Positions 1-6,200 of a DNA stretch of 12,026 nt are shown here, in pieces. The first letter of the stretch is position 1. Each line of letters begins with the position of its first letter. The translations under genes were made by a program, and so were the position numbers. The stretch comes from Maribacter sp. (GTDB lineage: Bacteria; Bacteroidota; Bacteroidia; Flavobacteriales; Flavobacteriaceae): NCBI GenBank assembly GCA_018679695.1, contig JAHHKH010000262.1, positions 1 through 12,026 of the forward strand, in the 5' to 3' direction. A model generated the notes under the pieces. That model was not told where the DNA came from. It was given only the letters and a program-made list of their open reading frames with translations, and ran no database searches.

Positions 1-13
1 CACGTAAATATAA

Positions 14-86
14 ACGGGTGTAGCTCAGTTGGTAGAGCACTGGTCTCCAAAACCAGGTGTCGGGAGTTCGAGTCTCTCCTCCCGTG
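14..86 (+). tRNA. trnW: tRNA-Trp (anticodon CCA)
   Basis: The 73 bases fold as a cloverleaf: acceptor strand 14-20, D stem gctc/gagc, anticodon stem ctggt/accag around loop ctccaaa (anticodon CCA, Trp), T stem gggag/ctctc around ttcgagt, acceptor strand 79-85 and discriminator G at 86. The CCA tail is not encoded (the next bases are caa), so it would be added by nucleotidyltransferase. The sixth acceptor pair is a U-U mismatch (t19 with t80), while the other six pairs are Watson-Crick. In related genomes this tRNA lies between tuf and secE, so tuf is probably just upstream of the window; that part is inferred. Identity is essentially certain. Confidence 0.96.
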
Positions 87-123
87 CAAGGTGAAGAAAA
101 AGGCCAGTGAGACGAGAAGTTTA

Positions 124-143
124 TCCCGAGCGGAGTCGAGGGA
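124..143. repeat. REP-like imperfect palindrome
   Basis: The 20 bases from tcccga to tcgaggga form an imperfect hairpin: CGA (127-129) pairs with TCG (136-138), A139 is bulged, and CC (125-126) pairs with GG (140-141), around a six-base loop. It is markedly more GC-rich than the surrounding spacer. From memory, similar palindromes with a gag-cgnagtcga core are dispersed between genes in Flavobacteriaceae and resemble REP elements. I cannot count copies from one window, so the class is inferred. It may form a larger stem with gagac (109-113) and gtctc (145-149). Confidence 0.5.
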
Positions 144-160
144 AGTCTCTCCTGCCGTGC
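144..160 (+). repeat. Partial second copy of the tRNA-Trp 3' end
   Basis: Bases 144-160 match 71-87, the T-stem/acceptor 3' tail of tRNA-Trp plus one base, at 16 of 17 positions; the one difference is c81 to g154. The offset is 73 bases, exactly the tRNA length, and 90-94 (ggtga) also resembles the tRNA 5' region (17-22, ggtgta). The middle does not align. It could be the ruin of a tandem tRNA duplication, a short integration scar (integrases commonly use tRNA 3' ends as att sites), or a tail copied along with the neighbouring palindrome. No integrase is visible. Confidence 0.6.
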
Positions 161-165
161 TTAAT

Positions 166-206
166 GGGGAAATATCCTTTGATGACGATATCCCTTGGTG
201 TTTTTT
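166..206 (+). terminator. Weak terminator-like hairpin between tRNA-Trp and secE
   Basis: GGG (167-169) and ATATC (172-176) pair with GATAT (187-191) and CCC (192-194), with two bulged A's and a ten-base loop. Six T's follow at 201-206, but six bases (ttggtg) separate stem and U-tract, which is longer than in efficient intrinsic terminators. It could partly end transcription coming from the tRNA side or mark a processed tRNA trailer. No convincing TAnnTTTG promoter of the Bacteroidota type was found between it and secE, so read-through is likely. Confidence 0.35.
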
Positions 207-231
207 CAATTTAAATTAAAGATTAGAACAA

Positions 232-420
232 ATGTTGACTTATATAAAGGAATCAATTGAAGAATTAAGGAACAGCGTTACCCTGCCCTCAAAGGCAGAA
301 TCATCAAACCTTATGGTGATTGTGGCAGTGTTCTCTATTTTGTTTGCCCTAGCAACTTGGGGTGTGGATACTGTCTTCAGCAAATTGATCAAACTTTATT
401 TTAGCGACATTTTAAATTAA
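232..420 (+). CDS. secE: Preprotein translocase subunit SecE
   Basis: SecE is the small essential membrane subunit of the SecYEG channel; it clamps the two halves of SecY in the cytoplasmic membrane. The 62-residue product has the single-TM form usual in most bacteria: a short amphipathic helix (about residues 3-15, YIKESIEELRNSV), a hinge at VTLP (16-19), and one hydrophobic segment (about 27-45) ending in ATWGVDTVFSK, a stretch typical of Bacteroidota SecE. The usual hinge tryptophan (V-T-W-P in E. coli) is leucine here. The ATG at 232 is the only start giving a full-length protein and is preceded by an A-rich stretch, not a Shine-Dalgarno site. nusG begins ten bases after the stop, the classic secE-nusG pair. 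Confidence 0.95.
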   Translation: MLTYIKESIEELRNSVTLPSKAESSNLMVIVAVFSILFALATWGVDTVFSKLIKLYFSDILN

Positions 421-430
421 GTCTAGCCTT

Positions 431-982
431 ATGTCAGAAGTATTGGAAAAGAAATGGTATGTGGTAAGAGCTGTCAGTGGCCAAGAGAATAAAATCAAGG
501 GCTATATTGAGAGTGAGGTAGCTAGGCTTGGTTTTTCGGACTATTTGGAAGAAGTTTTGGTACCTACCGAAAAAGTCATCCAAATAAGAAACGGCAAGAA
601 AATAAATAAGGAAAGAGTTTACTTTCCTGGATATATCATGATCAAAGCTAATTTGGGTGGAGAAATGATCCATATTATTCGTTCAATAACCAATGTTATT
701 GGATTCCTGGGCGAAACCAAAGGCGGTGATCCGGTGCCCTTAAGAAAATCCGAAGTTAATCGCATGTTAGGTAAAGTTGACGAGTTGGCTGTGAATACAG
801 ATAGTATCGCTATACCATTCGTACATGGTGAAACGGTTAAAGTAATAGATGGGCCATTCAATGGTTTCAATGGTACTGTGGAGAAGATTAATGAGGAAAA
901 ACGCAAACTTGAGGTAATGGTTAAGATTTTCGGAAGAAAAACCCCATTGGAGTTAAGTTATATGCAGGTAGAAAAGATTTAA
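431..982 (+). CDS. nusG: Transcription termination/antitermination protein NusG
   Basis: NusG binds the clamp of RNA polymerase, affects pausing and Rho-dependent termination, and contacts ribosomal protein S10 to couple transcription with translation. The 183-residue protein has the family's two domains: an N-terminal NGN domain (about residues 7-115) opening with KWYVVRAVSGQENK and containing RVYFPGYI, the family's hallmark motif, then a linker and a C-terminal KOW domain (about 130-183) with the signature G-E-x-V-K-V-I-D-G-P-F-x-G-F-x-G. Length is normal for the general housekeeping form. It is not one of the specialised polysaccharide-locus paralogues (UpxY type), since it sits between secE and rplK. 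There is no Shine-Dalgarno sequence. The stop at 980-982 is followed by a 67-base gap before rplK. Confidence 0.97.
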   Translation: MSEVLEKKWYVVRAVSGQENKIKGYIESEVARLGFSDYLEEVLVPTEKVIQIRNGKKINKERVYFPGYIMIKANLGGEMIHIIRSITNVIGFLGETKGGDPVPLRKSEVNRMLGKVDELAVNTDSIAIPFVHGETVKVIDGPFNGFNGTVEKINEEKRKLEVMVKIFGRKTPLELSYMQVEKI

Positions 983-1001
983 AAATAGTGTTACATATTT
1001 A

Positions 1002-1032
1002 AAAGTTGTGTTGCTTCCTAAAAACACACTTT
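1002..1032 (+). promoter_or_regulatory. Bulged hairpin in the nusG-rplK spacer
   Basis: AAAG (1002-1005) and TGTGTT (1007-1012) pair with AACACA (1023-1028) and CTTT (1029-1032): ten base pairs with a single bulged T at 1006 and a ten-base loop. There is no strong U-tract, so it is not an obvious terminator. It lies 17 bases before the rplK start. In E. coli the rplKA message is repressed by L1 binding just upstream of rplK, so this is the natural place for such a site, but I could not match the hairpin to the 23S rRNA L1 site. An RNase processing site is an alternative. Confidence 0.4.
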
Positions 1033-1049
1033 CAATTTAATTTTAAACA

Positions 1050-1487
1050 ATGGCAAAAGAAGTAGGTAAAGTAGTTAAGCTACAAGTTAGGGGAGGTGCT
1101 GCGAATCCATCGCCACCGGTTGGACCCGCCTTAGGTGCTGCCGGTGTTAACATCATGGATTTCTGTAAGCAGTTCAATGCTAGAACTCAGGATAAACCAG
1201 GTAAAGTTTTACCAGTTGTTATCACGGTATATAAGGATAAGTCTTTTGACTTTATCGTTAAGACACCGCCAGCGGCAGTTCAACTTTTGGAAGCAGCTAA
1301 GATTAAAAAAGGATCTGGCGAACCTAACAGAGTCAAATCAGGAAATGTATCCTGGGATCAAGTCAAAGTGATAGCCGAGGATAAAATGGTGGATCTAAAT
1401 GCATTTACTGTAGAATCAGCAATGAGCATGGTCGCAGGAACGGCAAGATCTATGGGTCTTAAGGTATCAGGCAAAAGACCTTTTTAA
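1050..1487 (+). CDS. rplK: 50S ribosomal protein L11 (uL11)
   Basis: L11 binds the GTPase-associated region of 23S rRNA at the base of the L7/L12 stalk and helps in factor-dependent GTP hydrolysis and stringent-response sensing by RelA/Rel. The 145-residue protein aligns along its length with E. coli L11. The N-terminal domain carries the proline-rich ANPSPPVGPALG motif (residues about 19-30), where thiopeptide antibiotics bind in the L11-rRNA cleft, then GVNIMDFCKQFNA. The C-terminal RNA-binding domain runs from about residue 73 (TPPAAVQLL) through KKGSGEPN to the conserved GTARSMGLKV near the end. The ATG at 1050 gives the canonical MAK start. rplA follows after 17 bases, the usual rplKA pair. 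Confidence 0.97.
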   Translation: MAKEVGKVVKLQVRGGAANPSPPVGPALGAAGVNIMDFCKQFNARTQDKPGKVLPVVITVYKDKSFDFIVKTPPAAVQLLEAAKIKKGSGEPNRVKSGNVSWDQVKVIAEDKMVDLNAFTVESAMSMVAGTARSMGLKVSGKRPF

Positions 1488-1504
1488 TCTTAAAAAGCAA
1501 TTAA

Positions 1505-2194
1505 ATGGCAAAGTTAACAAAGAAGCAAAAAGAAGCCCATGCTAAAATCGATAGGGAAAAGCTCTACTCGCTTGAAGAGGGATCAGCTTTAATAAAAGAG
1601 ATTACCAATACAAAATTTGATGCATCCATTGATTTGGCTGTTCGTTTGGGAGTTGATCCCAGGAAAGCCAATCAAATGGTCCGTGGGGTTGTTACACTGC
1701 CGCATGGAACTGGTAAGGATGTTAAGGTTTTGGCTTTGGTTACCCCAGATAAAGAAGCAGAGGCTAAAGAAGCCGGTGCAGATTATGTTGGGTTGGATGA
1801 ATATTTGACTAAGATCAAAGGCGGTTGGACAGATGTTGATGTAATCATTACCATGCCGAGCGTTATGGGTAAATTAGGACCTTTAGGCCGTGTTTTAGGA
1901 CCAAGAGGATTAATGCCTAATCCGAAAACGGGCACTGTTACTATGGATGTGGCAAAAGCAGTATCTGAAGTAAAAGCGGGTAAAATAGATTTCAAGGTAG
2001 ATAAAACGGGTATTGTGCATGCAGCTATAGGAAAAGCTTCTTTCCCTGTAGATAAAATTGCTGGTAATGCCAAGGAGTTGTTGGAAACCTTGAACAAAAT
2101 GAAACCATCTTCGGCCAAAGGTGTTTATATGAAAAGTATTTTCATGTCGAGCACTATGAGTCCAAGCGTTCAACTTGATCCAAAAACGGTTTAA
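1505..2194 (+). CDS. rplA: 50S ribosomal protein L1 (uL1)
   Basis: L1 is the protein of the mobile L1 stalk, which helps release deacylated tRNA from the E site; in studied bacteria it also represses its own message. The 229-residue length is normal (E. coli 234). Domain I is formed by the two ends of the chain, with the N-terminal part beginning MAKLTKKQKEA and carrying FDASIDLAVRLGVDPRKANQMVRG. Domain II (about 70-160) contains the signature LGRVLGPRGLMPNPKTGTV. The chain returns to domain I with KAGKIDFKVDKTGIVHAAIGK. It lies 17 bases after rplK and 26 before rplJ with no hairpin between, so co-transcription is expected. No anomaly was seen. Confidence 0.97.
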   Translation: MAKLTKKQKEAHAKIDREKLYSLEEGSALIKEITNTKFDASIDLAVRLGVDPRKANQMVRGVVTLPHGTGKDVKVLALVTPDKEAEAKEAGADYVGLDEYLTKIKGGWTDVDVIITMPSVMGKLGPLGRVLGPRGLMPNPKTGTVTMDVAKAVSEVKAGKIDFKVDKTGIVHAAIGKASFPVDKIAGNAKELLETLNKMKPSSAKGVYMKSIFMSSTMSPSVQLDPKTV

Positions 2195-2220
2195 TTAACT
2201 GGTAGTTCAAAATTTTAATT

Positions 2221-2736
2221 ATGACTAGAGAAGAAAAATTACACGTTATAGAAGATTTAACTGCTCAGTTGGCTGAAAATTCAACTATTTATTTAGCTGA
2301 TATTTCAGGATTGGACGCAAAGACCACTTCGAATTTAAGAAGGGCATGTTTCAAGTCCAATGTTAAACTTTCAGTAGTGAAGAATACGCTTCTTGCAAAA
2401 GCGATGGAAGCCTCAGAGAAAGATTTTGGGGAACTTCCGGAAGTTTTAAAAGGCAATACATCGTTGATGTTTGCCGAGGCAGGAAATGGACCGGCAAAAC
2501 TTATCAAGACATTCAGAAAAAAGTCTGATAAACCTTTGTTAAAAGGTGCTTTCGTTGAGGAAGCCATCTTTGTTGGTGATGACAAATTAGATACTTTGGT
2601 AAGCATAAAGTCCAAAGAAGAAATGATCGGGGAAATTATTGGCCTGTTGCAATCGCCGGCCAAAAATGTTATTTCCGGTCTTAAATCGGGTGGAGGTAAA
2701 CTTGCAGGTATCTTAAAGACATTATCAGAAAAATAG
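2221..2736 (+). CDS. rplJ: 50S ribosomal protein L10 (uL10)
   Basis: L10 forms the base of the ribosomal stalk, binding 23S rRNA next to L11 and holding several L7/L12 dimers on its C-terminal helix. The 171 residues include the conserved start MTREEKLHVIEDL, the rRNA-binding region with SNLRRACFKSNVKLSVVKNTLLAKA (about 36-61; two adjoining motifs), and a C-terminal helical part (about 135-171) ending GGKLAGILKTLSEK, the expected L7/L12-binding segment. Only 26 AT-rich bases separate it from rplA, leaving no room for the long L10-binding leader known from E. coli. The gene ends in two tandem TAG codons (2734-2739). rplL follows after 52 bases. Confidence 0.96.
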   Translation: MTREEKLHVIEDLTAQLAENSTIYLADISGLDAKTTSNLRRACFKSNVKLSVVKNTLLAKAMEASEKDFGELPEVLKGNTSLMFAEAGNGPAKLIKTFRKKSDKPLLKGAFVEEAIFVGDDKLDTLVSIKSKEEMIGEIIGLLQSPAKNVISGLKSGGGKLAGILKTLSEK

Positions 2737-2788
2737 TAGTACGCACTTAAACAATTATATATTAAAAATTTTATTAAACGATAGAAAA

Positions 2789-3169
2789 ATGGCAGATTTA
2801 AAAGATTTCGCAGAACAGTTGGTTAACTTGACCGTTAAAGAGGTTAATGAGTTAGCTGATATATTAAAAGATGATTATGGTATTGAGCCTGCAGCTGCTG
2901 CAGTAGCTGTAGCCGCTGGTGGTGGAGCTGCAGAAGATGGTGAGGCCGCTGAGGAAAAATCAGAATTCGATGTAGTATTGACTGCTGCAGGGCAATCAAA
3001 ATTGGCAGTTGTTAAATTGGTTAAGGAATTGACTGGTTTAGGACTTAAAGATGCCAAGGATATTGTTGATAGCGCACCAAAAGCCGTTAAAGAAGGTGTT
3101 TCTAAAGACGAAGCAGAAGGTATTAAGAAATCATTGGAAGAAGCAGGAGCAGAAGTTGAGCTTAAATAG
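2789..3169 (+). CDS. rplL: 50S ribosomal protein L7/L12 (bL12)
   Basis: L7/L12 is the multi-copy stalk protein that recruits EF-Tu, EF-G and other GTPases to the ribosome. All three parts are visible in the 126 residues: an N-terminal helical dimerisation and L10-binding domain (about 1-30, with LKDFAEQLVNLTVKEVNEL), a flexible hinge rich in Ala, Gly and Glu (about 34-57), and the conserved C-terminal factor-binding domain (58-126) with KLAVVKLVKELTGLGLKDAK, APKAVKEGVSK and the final EEAGAEVELK. The protein is acidic, as usual. It is needed in about four or more copies per ribosome, so the terminator-like hairpin right after it (3191-3235) fits higher output of rplL than of the rpoB and rpoC genes beyond. 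Confidence 0.97.
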   Translation: MADLKDFAEQLVNLTVKEVNELADILKDDYGIEPAAAAVAVAAGGGAAEDGEAAEEKSEFDVVLTAAGQSKLAVVKLVKELTGLGLKDAKDIVDSAPKAVKEGVSKDEAEGIKKSLEEAGAEVELK

Positions 3170-3190
3170 TCGCAACTACCATAGCACTTT

Positions 3191-3235
3191 GGGTTTAGGT
3201 CTTACTGTTATTTACGGTTAGACCTAAGCCTTTTT
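3191..3235 (+). terminator. rplL-rpoB intergenic terminator/attenuator
   Basis: A long hairpin starts 21 bases after the rplL stop. The lower stem GGGTTTAGGTCT (3191-3202) pairs with AGACCTAAGCCT (3220-3231) over 12 positions including two wobbles. After one T-T mismatch the upper stem ACTGT (3204-3208) pairs with ACGGT (3214-3218), including one wobble, around loop tattt. The tail is TTTTT (3231-3235). rpoB and rpoC must still be transcribed, so partial termination is the natural reading. E. coli has a known attenuator at the same place. The structure is clear in the sequence; the partial efficiency is inferred. Confidence 0.85.
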
Positions 3236-3244
3236 ATGCATTAT

Positions 3245-3262
3245 GTATATAAAGTTATATAC
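3245..3262. repeat. Perfect AT-rich inverted repeat upstream of rpoB
   Basis: GTATATA (3245-3251) and TATATAC (3256-3262) are perfect reverse complements around a four-base loop, aagt. The repeat lies nine bases after the attenuator U-tract and 37 bases before the rpoB start. With a single GC pair per arm it would be a weak RNA hairpin, so a DNA-binding site or part of an rpoB promoter region is possible. A ten-base perfect palindrome, CAAAATTTTG (3283-3292), follows closer to the start codon. No function can be assigned from sequence. Confidence 0.45.
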
Positions 3263-3299
3263 TACCCATTAATATTCACGATCAAAATTTTGTCCATAG

Positions 3300-6200
3300 A
3301 TGTTCACAAATCAGACTGAGAGAATAAATTTCGCATCCGCTAAGAACACGCCGGAATATCCGGATTTCTTGGACATTCAGATTAAGTCATTTCAAGATTT
3401 TTTTCAACTTGAGACTAAATCTGATCAAAGGGGCAATGAAGGTTTATACAATACCTTCATGGAGAACTTTCCAATAACAGACACACGAAATCAGTTTGTC
3501 TTGGAATTTCTAGATTATTTTATAGATCCACCAAGATATTCCATCCAAGAATGTATCGAGCGTGGACTTACCTATAGCGTTCCGCTAAAATCCAGGTTGA
3601 AATTGTACTGTACAGATCCTGAGCATGAGGATTTTGAAACCATAGTACAAGATGTGTATTTAGGTACGATTCCTTATATGACGCCAAGCGGTACTTTCGT
3701 TATCAATGGCGCCGAGCGTGTTGTGGTTTCACAATTACACCGTTCTCCCGGCGTATTTTTTGGACAATCATTCCATGCCAATGGTACCAAGTTATATTCT
3801 GCAAGGGTCATTCCTTTCAAAGGATCTTGGATAGAATTTGCTACCGATATCAATGGTGTAATGTATGCCTATATTGATAGAAAGAAAAAATTACCTGTTA
3901 CTACCTTGTTCAGGGCAATTGGTTTTGAAAGTGATAAGGACATTCTTGAGATTTTCGACCTTTCTGAAGAAGTTAAGGTTTCAAAAGCAGGTCTCAAGAA
4001 AGTATTGGGACGAAAATTAGCTGCCAGGGTTTTGAATACCTGGCATGAGGATTTTGTCGATGAAGATACTGGGGAAGTTGTATCTATAGAAAGAAATGAG
4101 ATTATCCTAGATCGTGATACGGTTTTGGAAAAGGATCATATCGAGGAAATATTGGAAACCGATGTAAAGACGATTCTTTTGCATAAGGAGAACAATGCCC
4201 AATCGGATTATGCCATTATCCATAACACTCTGCAAAAAGATCCAACAAACTCTGAAAAAGAGGCTGTTGAACATATATATCGTCAATTGCGTAATGCGGA
4301 ACCGCCCGATGAGGAAACGGCTCGTGGTATTATTGACAAGTTGTTCTTTTCCGACCAACGCTACAACTTGGGTGAAGTTGGTCGTTACAGGATGAACAAG
4401 AAATTAGGATTGGATATTGGAATGGACAAACAAGTCCTGACCAAGGAGGATATCATAACCATTATTAAATATTTAATTGAACTCATCAACTCCAAAGCGG
4501 AGATTGATGATATTGATCACCTTTCCAATCGACGTGTACGAACTGTTGGTGAACAGTTGTCCTCACAGTTTGGAGTTGGCCTCGCGCGTATGGCCAGAAC
4601 CATACGTGAACGTATGAATGTACGGGATAATGAAGTTTTTACCCCAATTGATTTGATCAATGCAAAAACCTTGTCTTCCGTCATCAATTCCTTTTTTGGT
4701 ACCAACCAGCTTTCCCAGTTCATGGATCAAACAAATCCATTGGCCGAGATTACACATAAACGTAGATTAACTGCTTTAGGGCCTGGTGGTTTGTCTAGGG
4801 AAAGAGCAGGTTTTGAAGTTCGTGACGTGCATTACACCCACTATGGAAGGTTATGTCCGATTGAAACACCAGAAGGACCGAATATTGGATTAATATCTTC
4901 ACTTGCGGTTTTTGCCAAAGTAAATCCCATGGGATTCCTGGAAACTCCTTACAGAAAAGTTTCAAATTCTAAAGTAGATACTAAGGAATATCTGTATCTC
5001 AGTGCCGAGGAGGAGGAAGGAATGAAAATCGCCCAGGCGAATATACCACTCAAGGACAATGGCGCAATAGATTCAGAAAAGGTAATCGCTAGGGAAGAAG
5101 GTGATTTCCCTGTAGTTGATCCGAAAGAAGTTAATTATACTGATGTTGCCCCTAATCAAATTGCCTCTATTTCGGCTTCCTTGATACCTTTCTTGGAACA
5201 TGATGATGCGAACCGTGCACTGATGGGTTCTAACATGATGCGCCAGGCGGTACCCTTATTAAAACCGCAATCCCCAATAGTGGGTACTGGTCTTGAAAGA
5301 CAAGTAGCATCAGACTCCAGGGTCTTGATAAATGCTGAGGGAGAAGGTACAGTTGAGTATGTTGATGCACAAAAAATCACCATCAAATACAAAAGAACCG
5401 ATGCTGAAAGATTAATCAGTTTTGACGAGGATGAAAAAACCTATAATCTGGTTAAGTTTAGGAAAACCAACCAAGGTACAAGTATTAACTTAAAACCTAT
5501 CGTTAAGAAAGGCGACAAAGTTACTAGAGGACAGGTATTATGTGAAGGTTATGCTACGGAAAAAGGTGAGTTGGCCTTAGGTAGAAACCTTACTGTGGCC
5601 TTCATGCCCTGGAAAGGATATAATTTTGAGGATGCAATAGTCATATCCGAAAAAGTAGTTCGGGAAGACATCTTTACATCCATACATGTAGATGAATATG
5701 CATTGGAAGTTAGGGATACTAAACTTGGGGCAGAAGAGTTGACCCACGATATTCCAAACGTTTCGGAAGAAGCAACAAAAGACCTTGATGAAAACGGAAT
5801 GATCCGAATAGGCGCAGAGGTTAAACCAGGGGATATTTTAATCGGTAAGATTACGCCCAAAGGTGAATCAGATCCAACTCCCGAGGAAAAACTGCTTCGT
5901 GCCATTTTCGGTGATAAGGCAGGTGATGTCAAAGATGCATCGCTAAAAGCTTCTCCATCATTGAGAGGTGTTGTTATCGATAAGAAGTTATTCTCAAGAT
6001 CTATTAAAGACAAACGCAAGCGTTCTGAAGATAAGGAAGCTATTTCCAATTTGGAAATGGAGTATGAAGTCAAATTCCAACAGCTTAAGGATATACTGGT
6101 TCAAAAATTATTCACATTGATCAACGGTAAGACCTCACAAGGTGTACTCAACGATTTAGGTGAGGAAGTACTTCCTAAAGGGAAAAAGTATACCATGAAG

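Noticed and set aside
173..181. Possible Bacteroidota -7 promoter box (tatcctttg) upstream of secE
   Set aside because: It has three rather than two bases between TA and TTTG, lacks a -33 TTG at proper distance, and lies inside the terminator-like hairpin.
1783..2118. A 111-codon open frame on the - strand inside rplA
   Set aside because: It is the complement of the conserved L1 signature region; its proline-rich stretches simply mirror the glycine codons of L1.
2289..2663. A 124-codon open frame on the - strand inside rplJ
   Set aside because: It is fully antisense to rplJ with no recognisable domain and no room for its own promoter or terminator.
2737..2788. Possible structure or promoter in the rplJ-rplL spacer
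   Set aside because: The 52 bases are AT-rich with only a broken near-palindrome (ttaaaaattttattaa); no stable stem or promoter box is convincing.
5549..6073. A 174-codon open frame on the - strand inside rpoB
   Set aside because: It lies wholly antisense to a conserved coding region of RpoB, has Ser/Leu-rich low-information composition and resembles no family. It is a by-product of rpoB codon use.
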